In this document: in pieces, positions 48,101-60,210 of the stretch
How the letters are laid out: every line of letters starts with the position of its first letter
Position numbering within the stretch: position 1 is the stretch's first letter
Translations under genes and position numbers: made by a program
Assembly (NCBI RefSeq): GCF_001522545.3
Contig: NC_031779.1
Location: 3,086,763-3,150,762 of the forward strand
Reading direction: 5' to 3'
Length of the DNA: 64,000 bases
DNA from: Parus major
Taxonomy: Eukaryota > Chordata > Aves > Passeriformes > Paridae
The notes under the pieces: generated by a model
Told to the model about the DNA's origin: nothing
What the model saw: the letters and a program-made list of their open reading frames with translations, nothing else
Databases searched by the model: none

Positions 48101-51100
48101 TTCATAGCCAAATTTTTTCCTCTAATCTGAATCTCACAGAGGCAAACAACTTTGGAAGACTGAAGAATATTTTCAAGTCCTGAAAAGATCTGTGCAACTT
48201 TAAGTGGTCCAAATGATTTACAAAAGGATTGTAAAATCCTGATCTTTAACATGAGCATGACCCAGCTCTGGTGTTTCTATTAGTAAGACAGATTTAAGTA
48301 CTTTTAAATTTGGTCAAATCATAATTATTAAAGAAAAAGAGTCACGAAACAGGTAAAATAATACTTGTGTCCAAACTTGAATTTACAATCACTGCAACAG
48401 TCCTTTATCCTGACTCAACAAGTCAGGAAATGTAAAATCACTGTATATGAACCTGAATTGTGCAGAAGGGTTAATTCAAAAGTTATTGTTTCTGAGATCA
48501 GCTGATTTTCAAAAGAAACAAAATCAAAACAACCCAAGCCCCCCTTACAGTTAAATGTACCCAACTTTCATTCCATGCTAAATGTTGGAGTCAGAGGCAT
48601 GAAGTGTGTGCCCTCATCTATGATACCTGGCTCTGACATCCAAGAAAACACTGAGTTTCACATAACACCATGGAAACAACTGTTAAAGTTAAATAGACAA
48701 ACTAAGAGTGTGAGTGTGTAAGTTAGAGTTTTCTTAAGTCACTGGGTAATAAAGTTAGAGTTTAAGGTTTAAGCTCTTTTAAAAAACAAAAAAACAAGAT
48801 GAAGGATTTAGGGTGTTGTCTCTTCTTCCTTCTTCATCTTCTTCTTGTAGGGGTTTTTGGGTAATAATAAGTGATTGGATAGAAGATATCGCAGTGCAGC
48901 ACACAGGTGTCAGGTCATTGGGTCACTTGGAAAAATAATTTACTTGGCATTTGTTAATTGGATAAATAGACATATAAAAGGTGTTGAAGAAGTTCTTTGT
49001 TAGCCATTTTGCACCTTTCTATCTTAGTGTATATAGCTCCCTCTACTCTGTATACATGTAATATAGATTAGAGAAGAATAAACAACCAAGTCAGAATAAG
49101 AGAAAACTGCCTCTCTCTCATCAATCAGTCCAAGGGGAAAAGAACCCAAGGATCAGTGTCACATCCCAACAGCTAAATATGACTTACAACAACATTAGTT
49201 GCTTCTCTCCCATCACTCTACACTATTTTTACCCAGCACTGTACAAGACATTTTTTTCCAATTAAGAAAAAAGTTTACACAACAAAATGAAAACAACCTT
49301 TTCAAAGGGACTAGAAATTCCATTCAGAAACAAAACATTTGACATTTAACATATCAAGGAAGTCCATTTTCATTCAGAGACAAGTTGCTCAGAGACAAGT
49401 GGGTTCTGAGCCCACTAAATGTACATTATGTCTATCCCATGAGCCTTCTAGAAGTAGTTTGGTCAGTGAAGTTATAAAGTATGTGCATTTTGTATTAAAA
49501 GATTCAAATCTTACTTGTCATACAGCACAATATCTGGAATCCAAATAGATTCTGACGGGACACGGATAGATGTTATTCCAGCATAGTCTTCAGGATTCCA
49601 CCTTAATTTTACATCTATCCATTCCTGTGGATATGTGAGATGTAAAAATCATTATTATTGGGAAGTGGATTCAAGCAGGGTGATACCAGATGAAAATAGA
49701 TAACAAGGCAATTAACAACAATCAAACTGGTTTCTAAAATTTGCATAAAACAATGAATTTGCTGAGGAGGCATGTAGTTACCTCACTCAGTATTTGTTTT
49801 CTGTTAAGAAAGAGCTACTTGATAATGTTTCTGTACAGAACTGAAGATATGATGTTCCTTTTTCAGAGCATGTATTTATAAGTAAGAGCTATTATAATGT
49901 AATTTAATTGTATAAATTAAATTTGAAAAAAGCTTGTTTTGGATGAATACCAATGACTGGAAGCTAATCAGAAGCAATTTAGACATTTTCATTATACAAA
50001 AACCCCATCATGCTCCAGCTCTTACAACTGGTTCAACTTCAAGAAGATCTGCAGAAACTATTAAAGAGGGCACAACGAATCATCAACCCACATGGTCATC
50101 TCATATTTGCTGACTAGTCTCAAAGTTTTCCTAAAAATAAAAACTTGGCCTAAAATTGAAGTTACTGGAAAAGAAGGAGAATGGGAAGCAAAAGGAAAAA
50201 AATCAAACAAACAAACAGAAAGGAATTAGCACAAACAAAAATAATTCCATAAGCTAGTAAATATACCCAGCATCTGCAAAGATTCTTCTTAGGTAAATCA
50301 AGAATGATTTGTAAGCAGCATTACCCAAGTAGATTGTGGCAATTAAGTTTAGCACTGGACTCTTACAATTACAAAGCTGGAGGCTTTTTCTTGCCCAAAT
50401 CCAAATATTCTTAAAAGAAAGAAGTATTTCCTTCTAGCAAGCATATTTAACTTCGAAACTGGAATTCTTCAGTAACATATATCCAAAAATTTCAAATATC
50501 CCACAGGAAAAAGACCTCAAAACAATTATACAGAAGAATATACCAATGATACTTTTCATAATAAAGCTTTTGAATGAAAACTTTTGTACTGAAGCAGCAA
50601 TTTATGGTTGCATATATACACCTTGGTATATTAAATAGCCATGCAATGCCATATCAGATTTCTCTAAATTTGGGGAGCTTTTATTTGCCTTGTTGTTATG
50701 GTTTTTTAATTTTTGTCACAATTCATCCTTTAAAGCTTTTCCAGGGACCTTCTATAAAGATACCATGTGAAATAAAATTTCATGCAAGAACTAAGTTTTT
50801 TTAATATACAATTAACTAGAAAAGCTTCTCCCAAATTTTGATTTGCAATTATGAAGCTTCAGAATTTTTCATCGGTATTTTACACATACCTGTTTCAACC
50901 ATACATTTGTTGTCATCAATTGATTTTTCTCATCCTGTGAAATAAAGCATATATCACAAAAAATAATCTATCCATAGGAAGTAGCTGCTTTAGTTCACAG
51001 AGGTCTGTAACTTAAAATACAAAACACACTGCTGAAAACAATCTAATCACTAAGTATGTTTATATGAGAACATTATATATCCATCTACAGGGCATTTTTA

Positions 51101-54100
51101 TTACACTGATAATAATTTAAAATGTTTAATCTATTGTATTTAACAGGCACAATTATTTCACATGAAATTATGCTCTTTTTAAAGTTAGTGGAAAAAACAC
51201 AACTTATTTACTATACATACCACATCTACTAGCTGAGAGATTGCAAGGCCAAACTTGATTTTTATTGTGTCATTCAAGCGTTCCACTGGACGTACCCATC
51301 TTTGATAGTCTTCAAATAAATGCTTAAACAAACGATCTTCACTTTTAGCAATAAAAGAAGGTTCAGATACAGCTATATTAAAAAAATAAAAATAATAACA
51401 TTGATTCAAATGAGCAGTGTTCATCTGCATTCTTGTGTCCAAACAGTTACAGCTTTTTTTATGCTGAATTCAATTTCTCATCTCATCCCCTTCTCTCCAG
51501 AAGCATGCCCAAGGTCATGGAAGTACAATTTTATAAAGTTACCTGGTTTTATTAGCATCCTCATACCATTATCATTATTCTAAAGTCGATGATTCAAGAA
51601 CATTAAGATAATCTCAGTAGGCAAAAAGCTCTTGTATCATTTACCTTATATCATTTACAATGCCTTGCAACTATGGAACTCCCCTAAATCTGAAAGCTGA
51701 TCTATGACTGAAGTTCTGTCAACCTACATCCACACTACACATCTGTAGAATGTTTCATAACTTGCAATCCAGTTTAAAACTTCAGTCTCTTCATGTTTAA
51801 TGTATTTCTTCTAATGTTTGGGCATATTTATTGCATATACATTTTGCTGCACTTGCAGAGCACTTTCCCTCACACTGTTTTGTATCTTAGATGTATATGC
51901 CAAACTATTTACCAGTCGACTCTCTAGCCATTCTAATGTTACACGGACTGGAATGCACCTTTCTAGCTCTTTTTCATAGCTCTCAAGGGGTCAGTTTGGG
52001 GAAGATGGAGAGAGAGGGGAGGAAAAAAGGGAAAATCAGACTCCAGCTAAATAACTTGAGTAAGAACAGCTTTCAAAGGTGGTGTGAAAGACCTGAAGAT
52101 GGCCACGGCCTTCAGAAGTATGAACTAAACACATCACCTTGCATGGAAGGGTCTCCAATCCCCAGATGTAAATTAGGATGACCACCAGAAAACACTGACT
52201 TATGTTCTAGATAAAGATTTTTACTACTTACCAATGAAATTTAAAAGTGAAAAGACATAGCAAATATTATCACCAGTTTAAGGGACAGCATAAACAAAAG
52301 AAAGGAGCTCTTCACCATCTCTTTTCAATGCATACTTAAAATATTATGCTATTACATAAATCTGTGGCATGACCTCTCTAGAAATGATGTGCTCACTAAC
52401 AGCATCCATCTAAAAAAAGATATATCAGAAGCAGAAAATCACCAGAGAATGTCATAAACAGATTAAAACCAGAGACAGTCATCCATACAAGGAGAGATTT
52501 AAAAGATTAACATTACTTTGTTTGGAGAGGAGGTGAATTTAGTCAACATAACAGAAACAGAATGATACAAGCAGGAAAAACATTGGTGGTATTTAATCTT
52601 TCTCATAAAAGAAGCTAAGGGAAACAAAGTATCAATTAAAGACAGCATAAATAAAGTCTACTTGAAGTTCATTACCATCAACATTTAGTAAATCAGCAAT
52701 TAAAGAGGAAGAGAATTAAGATTTTAGAATTGCTTGGGCCGACTACTCTGTATGTCAGGTAGTGTCACACCTGCATAGGGGATCAGTTCTCATTCCCACA
52801 AAACTTGCAAAAGCTACCCGAGTTTGACCAGCACTTCCAGAACTCTGCATTTGTGGCAGAGGCTTGGCTAACACCACTTAAGCCATTGACTTGAACAGAT
52901 CTAACTTAGTCCCACGTGACTGCAGCCACTGCAGCCTAGACAAGTTAAGATGGCAGCCTAAATTTTACATTCCCTTTCACTCATCAAAGTGTGACAGCAA
53001 TGCATTCTTACTCTGCTGCAAAAGGCTTCATGTACAGGTCCTTTGGATGACACACCTAAAGCACTGCAGAGCCCAGCAAGGCAGTCCCCCACCTTTGGCA
53101 CTGCAGGTGTACAGCAGTCCAGTAGAAATATTATTATCTCACACACTAACCAGATTTCTCTGAAATAATAGTAGCAGCAAAAGCAGAATGTAGCTTTCTT
53201 AACAGGATCAGTGAAGTGGGAGCAGCAGGACCTCTTTTTCCTACAAGTCTCACCCTACACTAATCTGCTGCTGAATGGTTCTTGCTGTGGGCCGAATCAA
53301 CATTTGGGGTTTAAGACAGATCAACCTTCTGTTTCAAAACACAAATCTTTCTGTTTAGAGTCCATTTAATTTGCTCATAAAACTACTGTTCTTTGAGATA
53401 TATTGTTTGTATGTGTCCTACAATTCGACACGTCTCCATTTCAAGATTGTGGACTTGTGGGATGTGTAAAGAACTGATGGGAAACTTACACCGTACCATA
53501 GCTCAGGATGATACAGGAAAACTCACAGGACATAACAATTGTTGCCAAAAAGGATCCAGCAACAGAATGCTGCACACATGCAAGTTTTCTTGTAACGTAC
53601 AAGTTCCAAAAATATATTTAACTGGTTCAGTATATTCTTATTAGCCAGTGATTTTTTTTTTATTTGTAACTATGCACAGATTTGCCAAGCACTACATTTT
53701 ACAGATATCCAAAAGAATGCTTCCTGAAGACACAACTTAATTTCTCTTTTTCTATATCCCTATTTCCTGAATTATGAATGGTTTTGTGTATATTTCAGCC
53801 TAATATTTCATAAATACTTGATTTTTATATTAACATTAATTACATTTCCCTCCTCCAGTTACAACTCTCAACTGAATTTTTCATACAATTTAAGACTGAG
53901 TATGCAGCTGGATATTATCTCTCCATTAATTGACCTTGAAGCAGTGCAGAGGTAAAGTTGCACTTTCACCATTTCTGTGTTCCTGTAAGATGACCTCCTG
54001 TGCAACGATACAGCATCTTCAGGGTACATGTTGTTTCCAGATTAAGCTTCTCTTAAAACACAGCATCTTTTCTGCTGTGCTAAAAGGGGCCTGTTCTTTT

Positions 54101-57100
54101 ACTACTTTTATATACTCACAGATTATTTTTCAAACATTTTATACTCAGACCTACAGTATACTTCCTGATCTATTACAATGAGCATTATTTACTAACAATA
54201 TAGTTCAATTATTTCTTTTTTTTTTTTTTTTCTGATCACAGATGTAACCACATTTTTCAGTATTTCTAGTTTACTCTGTTTATTAATAGACTGGGGCAAA
54301 CTGGTCTAGAAAAGATATCTTAAACAAAGGAGAGCTCCATGAGGAGGCTGGGAAGGGTAACAGTACTTGGCAAAAACAAAAAAGGTAATCACTCCTACCT
54401 TGTACATTTTATTTAATAGGGGCATTCAAATAATTTGTTACACAGACTGCATATGTTTTATATCTCTTTTTCATGTAACTATGATTTTAAGATTACAACA
54501 AGAAGCTGTGATTCTGAGTTATTGCTTGTATTAACATCAGTTAAAAAATCATGAAGAGCTGGTGACAAGTGGAAAAATGTAAAGAGAAGAAAACAGGTGA
54601 AACAGTTTTAGTGGCTTAAGGCAGCAGAGCAGCTATGCTGGTTGGAGAAAAACAGAAAGAGAAACAGAAAAACTAGCAAGATTAGCAAACAAACAACTCA
54701 AAGTACAATCTCATACTAAATCAGATGGCAAGAGATTATGGCAACACTCACTCCTGCCACCAACTCAGTGTACTAAGAAATACTTAGGAGATCCGTAGCC
54801 TCTGAAGGACAGTTGAAAGCCTGCCTGAATTTGAATATCTTCATTTTTATTGAGGTAAGGTAATCTCTGTAGTTTAAATCCAAGCTAGATTTAAATCTGT
54901 AGTTTAAATCCAAGCTAGCTCTCTGCACTGTTCAGTGGTAACTCCCGATGATAAAGTTTACTTTATTATTTGCACCTTAAACTCTTCTCATTGCCCCTCA
55001 GTATGAGTCCATATTAAGCAACAAAAAGCAATAAAAAACCACACCAAAATCACATATGATGTTGGATGGCCTAAATTTTAATTCTGCACAAAGGAGAAAA
55101 TGTTTATGCACAAAGCAGACTATAATGATTCAATATTTTTAAAACTCTGAAGTAGCTGAAGAACACTTTTGACAAAAGGCTAAGTAAAAATTCAAATTAA
55201 ACACTTGACCTTGAAAATATTGTATTTAAAAATTCAGTTCTACCATTTCCTCTATAAGTTTTTATTAAAGTGCTTTGGAAGAACTATTTAGAAAATTGGA
55301 TTAAACATTACATGGACCTTGGATGCATGAATAGCATGATAAAACATGTACACATCTATTCATCTTAACATTCACGTTCTCAGGTCAAAATTTTGCGTGG
55401 GCTGCTAATGGCTGACTTTTTAAATTTTGTAGATAAGAAACAAAAAATGGATTTTACAAATGAATAATACTTTTGTAATTTACTGTACCATTATGGGATT
55501 AAATTTCCTAGAATCTTAATATGATTTAGTAACATTATTCCTTTTGTAAGAATTACCATTGAAATACTTAGTGTTACAGGCTTGATCCCAGACATATTTT
55601 CATAAATCTTTCTTTTTAAATAGGAGAACATCACAGTCCATGTTTCTCCAAATAATAAGCTTTCTTTGAATTCTGTATTCCTCTGTGCTTCCTTAGATAA
55701 AGAATCTAAGAGCAAGATTGACAATGCAGGTGTAACACTGGCCCTTACAAATTAAACAGTGCAGTTCAAAGCATTTTCTGATTTAAATAGTGTAACTCAA
55801 AGCATTTTCTAATTGACAGAATTGAGCATTAATAATGTCAGGTTTTCTTCACATCACTACTGGGTGCAATTTCAAAGGAGGCCTTGGAGAAAGAGAAAGG
55901 CTCCCTTTTTAGAAGTGCAATGTTAAGATGTATATTCAGAAGTAGTATATATTATTAATGCATGTTTATAATCATATACCATTTTTAAAAAAATGTTTAT
56001 TGTCCTTATTACTAAGGACAATAAACATTGCAAAATAACCAAACTTTTCAGTTAACATTGTATTATTTAACTCTGGGCTATTATAACACAAACTATTATC
56101 CACAAATATAACTGCTACATACTACAATGAATAATTTGCTTAGAAATCTGGAAGGTGAATGAATATATACAGTACACCTGCCTTCAGTACTCTAATATAT
56201 TTATTATCTCCCATCATTATTTCATTAGGTAGAAAAGACAGTTAATGTATTAAATTGAAATTTTATTTTTATACTCATTCCTCTGGCTCTTTGAAAAGGA
56301 TCATGAGGCATACTTCCTGCATGGTCTTTAATTTTTTGGCCTACTTTTCCTTCTATGCATTAGCAATTACCCAGAATCCAGTAACAGTCAAGAGTTTAAT
56401 TAACAGCAAGCATTTATAAAGATCACAATCAACTAGGATGTCTGTAAGTCAAAGCAGCAATACTAACACTATTCCATTTACTGAATAGAAGTCAGAAAAG
56501 CCAACTATTACATTATGAACTTCCCAGAATTATCTTTTCCTCCTCTATTTAAAAAAATAAAGGTAAACTGTAACACCATACCTACAAGCATGGAAAAGGT
56601 GGCTTTAAAGTTACTGGGAGGATTTGGGCCTTCTCTCTTACCCAGCACATCAACCTCCAGCCAACCAGTAGCAAAATAAAATTACATATTGGACATGAAA
56701 CTGTGAGGAATTTTGAACTGCAATACTGCTTGGTACTTACCAATATGCACGGAGGTACAAGAACTGCTCATAGAAAGCAGGAAAGGTGTTTCTTACATTC
56801 AACTAAAATTTAAAATGCTAAAGTTACAACTTTACAACTATTACAAAGTTAGAACCATTCCCATCTGAATACCCTTCCTAGGGATTCTGGGGTAAATCCA
56901 CACCATGTGCCAAAGAGCCTCCTGACCTCTGCAGCAGCAGTGGCAGCTGCTTGCAGCTGAAACTGCAGGTCTGTGCCATGCCACAGCACTTCCTCCCGAG
57001 CTCACTGACACGCTAATGTGCTCCACTCAGTTCCCACAGACAGAACGGGGATCCTTCTCCCTGCCCAACAGCCAGGCCACAGGAAAAGGCTGCTTCATGT

Positions 57101-59786
57101 CAGCCTGCTCTGGGGAAATATCCTGTCACTCTGAAGGAAAGAGGATTTTCCTGTAACAAATACAGGATTTTGTCATCTCTCTTTGAACCGCTTTTAATCA
57201 TTGCATCATTTTCACTGATTAATGACCTATCAGTAAAGACTGAAGATGTTCTGTGAAGTCAGCACCAAGGAATGCAGAAAGCAAGCAGCAAAAACCATGT
57301 ATAGAAGTACAGATAGGAAAGAGCACAAGGAAGAACAAGTGTGTAGAATCTGATAAATAGAGCCTTTTATAAATGTAGAGGCTATGTGTCATGGAATTAA
57401 ACACAAATCTGAAATGTGTGTAAAAAAGATGTTATGGAAATAAGAAAGGCCAATGCTTCCCACAAGCTGCCAGTGCAGCCCTGGGTGCTGCAGACGTTGG
57501 GCACTGGCCTTACCTTCTGCCTCAGGAGCATTTTGCCCACTCAGTTCCACACTAGTCTTGGATACACTGAAAGAGAGAACCCAACAGCTCACAGAAATCA
57601 GCTACATTGATCAAAACCAAATAAAGAGTAGGAGATTTCAAAACCTAAAATATCACAACAACCCCACCTTTCACCATTCTAAAATGTGGGAAACTATGCA
57701 AGTACTTCCTTCCACAGCTCCTTCTACAAATCAACACAGACATTTCTCCACGGATTGATGCTCACATTTATCCCCCTAAGAATCTCTAGAGAAAGCACAA
57801 AATATTTTAAGAAAAAATCACAAGAAACCCATACAAACAGGAAGGTTTGCAGCTTCCTGTTGGATAGGGAGAGGGATTTGATCTGTTAAACTGAGTGGAA
57901 AATGCTTGGATGCATGAACTGCCAAGGAAACACCATCACAGGTCTGCAGCACAACACAGCAGGGCTAGAGATTGTTGTTTAACCTCAACTCTATTTGGGC
58001 ATTGGAGTCTAACCTGTTAATTTAAAATTCAGAGCAAGAATAAAACTTATACTTTGACTGTATTTTAAATCAGCAATTATTTTCTTCTGACAATTCAGAG
58101 TTATCCAAGATAAAATATTAGTTTTCTGTTAACTGAAAGAAACACCAAATTAATTTACAAGCACTCCTATAGCAAATTTCATTTTATTTTAGAAAAAACA
58201 AGTTGTGAAAAGAAAGCTTTAGCCTCACTATATATGATCAGGTCTCAGTGAAGTCAAAACTGCTGGCTTGTGCCAAAAGGCAAAACTTGGCTTACCCTGA
58301 TTGCAGATAATTACATGCAGTCATATAAATCACATAATGTAACACAATGATTTTGCATCTTCTGTCATGAAGAACATGAAAAACACTACTTTTCTAAATG
58401 TTGAGACAAAGAATAATCTTTTAAATCACATTCAGCAATAACAGACTAAGTATTTGTAGGCTGAATTAATACCTATGTCGATACAATCAACTTTACATAA
58501 ACCATATTCACAACCACTTTTCCAATATTCAGTTAATATAAAAAAAGAGTCAAATTTATCTTTCATTAATTTTCTTTCTGCCTGTAATTATTGCACTTCG
58601 GGTTTCAAGACATTCTGCAAAACTCTTGGCAATGTACTTACAAATTATGTAAGTGCAACATTTTAAAACAACTGTTTCCAAATAAACATGTGGAAGAGAA
58701 AGTGATTTTGGTCCTTTAATCTTTGTGTAATTCTATAAAAACTCCAGCTTCACATGCTATTTTACATCCTCCAACTCAGAAAGTTAAATCCTGATTGAAT
58801 TATGAGACTGCCTCTTTTGAAGTCAAAGAAATAACGCACAACCAAACACAAGAGAGTTCTGTTATAAATTCTTAAGAGGGTTTTCACGTGCAGTCACATC
58901 CATATACGAAATTCCAGTTATTAAAATATATTCTGCAAGTTTACCTCTGTACCACAGGCAGATGCAGAGCACGCACCACAAAGCCACAACTGCACCTCCT
59001 CTCAAAAAGTGAGCAGAGCAAAAACTGAAAGCCATGGCAGCTGAGATCTTTAAAGATATATATATATACATACACATCTAGAAAATATGTGTAATGTAAA
59101 GAAATGTGAGGCAGTCAAGACTGATAATGCACCTGAAAAGCTGTAGTTTGTAGTTAAAGAAATTTTCTCCCTCTTCTGTGAGGGGGCAGCCCTGGTGAGC
59201 CCGTTTGACAGCGGCCTCAGGAGGGGAGTCCCGCTCGTTTTCCCAAAGCCAGCGGAGCCCTGCGATCGTCCCTCAGCAGCCACCACCGGACTCGGCACCA
59301 GCCTTGCCTTAACCTCGTCCGGGAAAAAGTTGATGGCGTGGAAAACGATGGTCTCTGGTGCGCAGAGACCCTATCGCCGGCGGCGTTCCCCCCCGGCAAA
59401 ATCCCTCTTCATTTCCCCTCAGGAACTGCTCCCGCTCCCGGCGCTCCCAGCCGGGCACAGCCGGGGAGGGCAGAGGTGCCCACAGACCCCCGGGCCGCGG
59501 GAACACCTGCTCCATCCCCGGCGGCCCCGCACAGCACCAGGTGGGCTCAGAACCCCCGGCCGACCGAGTCCTCCCCTCCGACACCCTCCTGGCTCCTCAC
59601 CGGAGCGCCTTTCACCCTTCACTCTTCTTCCCAGTGGCCCTGCCGACCCTCAACCCCGGCGCCGCCCCGAGCCGCCCTACCCGCGTGTGAGGCTCCGGGC
59701 TGGCCGAGCAGGGGCGCGCAGAGCCAGGTGAGGAGGAGCAGGGACGGGGGGCGGCCGCAGCGCAGCCGCGCTCCACGCCCGGCCAT
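45006..59786 (-). CDS. CHRNA5: Neuronal nicotinic acetylcholine receptor subunit alpha-5 (six coding exons)
   Basis: On the minus strand, exons 59786-59681, 51372-51221, 50934-50890, 49624-49515, 47976-47145 and 45167-45006 encode 468 aa, the same length as human alpha5. The start [20 protein letters not shown] is a good signal peptide inside a CpG island. The Cys-loop is Cys170-Cys184 and the vicinal pair Cys234-Cys235. The first loop C tyrosine is replaced by Asp232 (TDGCCWYPF), the known alpha5 hallmark that stops it forming a standard agonist site. M1-M3 lie in exon 5 (M2 [20 protein letters not shown]) and M4 in exon 6. Asp398 is present at the position of the human D398N variant. Alpha5 joins alpha3beta4 or alpha4beta2 pentamers as an accessory subunit affecting calcium permeability and desensitisation. 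The gene is convergent with CHRNA3. Confidence 0.96.
45168..47144 (-). other. CHRNA5: CHRNA5 intron 5
   Basis: This 2.0-kb AT-rich intron has a GTGGGT donor on the minus strand. A weak CR1-like segment near 46.58-46.63 kb was noted but not called. Confidence 0.85.
47145..47976 (-). CDS. CHRNA5: CHRNA5 exon 5
   Basis: The 832-nt exon runs from [13 protein letters not shown] through loop C, M1-M3 and the cytoplasmic loop to ENEVRE, phase 0. The acceptor is TTCTTTCAG. The cytoplasmic loop is short compared with alpha3 and beta4. Confidence 0.97.
47977..49514 (-). other. CHRNA5: CHRNA5 intron 4
   Basis: This 1.5-kb intron contains an LTR-like insertion of about 490 bases in the opposite orientation to the gene; the remainder is AT-rich. 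Confidence 0.88.
48681..49171 (+). mobile_element. Solo LTR-like element, antisense to CHRNA5
   Basis: The element starts TGTTAAAG and ends CCCAACA, a short TGTT...AACA inverted end. Inside, in order on the plus strand, are a U3-like part with a pyrimidine-rich CTTCTTCC tract, a TATA box TATAAAA at 48973-48979, a polyadenylation signal AATAAA at 49077-49082, and a U5-like tail of about 90 bases. No internal retroviral genes flank it. I did not find a clean 5-bp target duplication, so the ends may be off by some bases. Confidence 0.55.
49515..49624 (-). CDS. CHRNA5: CHRNA5 exon 4
   Basis: The 110-nt exon encodes [16 protein letters not shown] through [10 protein letters not shown]. The donor is GTAAG and the phase 2. 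Confidence 0.96.
49625..50889 (-). other. CHRNA5: CHRNA5 intron 3
   Basis: This 1.3-kb AT-rich intron has a GTATGT donor and a CCACAG acceptor. No repeat was recognised. Confidence 0.85.
50890..50934 (-). CDS. CHRNA5: CHRNA5 exon 3
   Basis: The 45-nt exon encodes [15 protein letters not shown], identical in the parts I recall of other vertebrate alpha5 proteins. Phase 0 on both sides. Confidence 0.96.
51221..51372 (-). CDS. CHRNA5: CHRNA5 exon 2
   Basis: The 152-nt exon begins with the last two bases of a split Ala codon, then [19 protein letters not shown] and on to SQLVDV. The acceptor ATATAG follows a T-rich tract. The donor is GTATGT. Confidence 0.95.
54867..54918. repeat. 30-bp-period tandem repeat, 1.7 copies
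   Basis: A 22-bp sequence beginning CTGTAGTTTAAATCC occurs at 54867-54888 and again at 54897-54918, 30 bases apart. Confidence 0.9.
55766..55810. repeat. 31-bp-period partial tandem repeat
   Basis: TCAAAGCATTTTCT recurs at 55766 and 55797, with similar but diverged DNA between (CAGTGCAGT versus TAGTGTAAC). It looks like an older local duplication. Confidence 0.7.
55992..56029. repeat. Perfect 17-bp-arm inverted repeat with a 4-base loop
   Basis: AATGTTTATTGTCCTTA, the loop TTAC, then its exact reverse complement. The 38-base structure lies in CHRNA5 intron 1. It is too short for a typical animal pre-miRNA. It may be a template-switch palindrome or a remnant of a foldback element. Confidence 0.95.
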
Positions 59787-60210
59787 GGCTGGGGCACGGC
59801 CCCCGCTCCCTCGGAGCCCCGCGGCGCGGACGGGGCGCGGCGGCGGGAGCCGGGAGCCGCGGAGGGCCGGGCTGAGCTGGCACCGCCCCGCGGGGGCCGT
59901 GAGGGGGCGCGAGGGGCGGGAACCTCGGTCAGCGCGGCCCCGGCGCCCACCGCCGGCAGCCTCCCGGGCGCGGTGCGGGAGCGGGTTTCGCCGAAGGGGC
60001 TCCGGGCAGGTAACGCGGGGAGGAGGCGGCAGCGCTGCACCCACAGGCTCGGCCCCCCGTGCCCGTCCCGCAGCCCGGGAGCGGCTCCTGCCGAGGTCGG
60101 GCAGGTGCGCGCCCGGTGGGGCCGGGGCCGCTATCCCGCTGCTGCAGAGCTCAGTAACACCGCCACATCCACCCGGGCAACGCCTGCTGCTGCCGCACGG
60201 TGCTTTTGGG
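59170..60210. promoter_or_regulatory. CHRNA5: CpG island / CHRNA5 promoter
   Basis: About 1 kb of high GC and dense CpG covers CHRNA5 exon 1 and its upstream flank. Sp1-like GC boxes are visible at 59911-59920 (GAGGGGCGGG) and 59881-59890 (reverse strand CGGGGCGGTG), 100-140 bases upstream of the ATG in gene orientation. No TATA box is evident. This fits a housekeeping-type dispersed start. Confidence 0.8.
59681..59786 (-). CDS. CHRNA5: CHRNA5 exon 1 (coding part)
   Basis: ATG at 59786-59784 (context AGCCATGG) encodes a 35-residue signal region with a leucine-rich core ([14 protein letters not shown]). It ends at phase 1 with donor GTAGGG, and the split codon with exon 2 becomes Ala. An upstream in-frame extension exists to 60044 but has no stop to exclude it and is Arg/Pro-rich like CpG-island DNA, so the ATG directly before the signal core was chosen. 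Confidence 0.87.

Larger units (their letters stand above)
51373..59680 (-). other. CHRNA5: CHRNA5 intron 1 (8.3 kb)
   Basis: This is the longest intron in the cluster. It is AT-rich and holds a 30-bp tandem repeat near 54.9 kb, a 31-bp-period repeat near 55.8 kb, and a perfect 17-bp hairpin near 56.0 kb. The CpG island occupies its first 500 bases. Frames inside (for example 57453-57758) have no recognisable domain. Confidence 0.85.
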
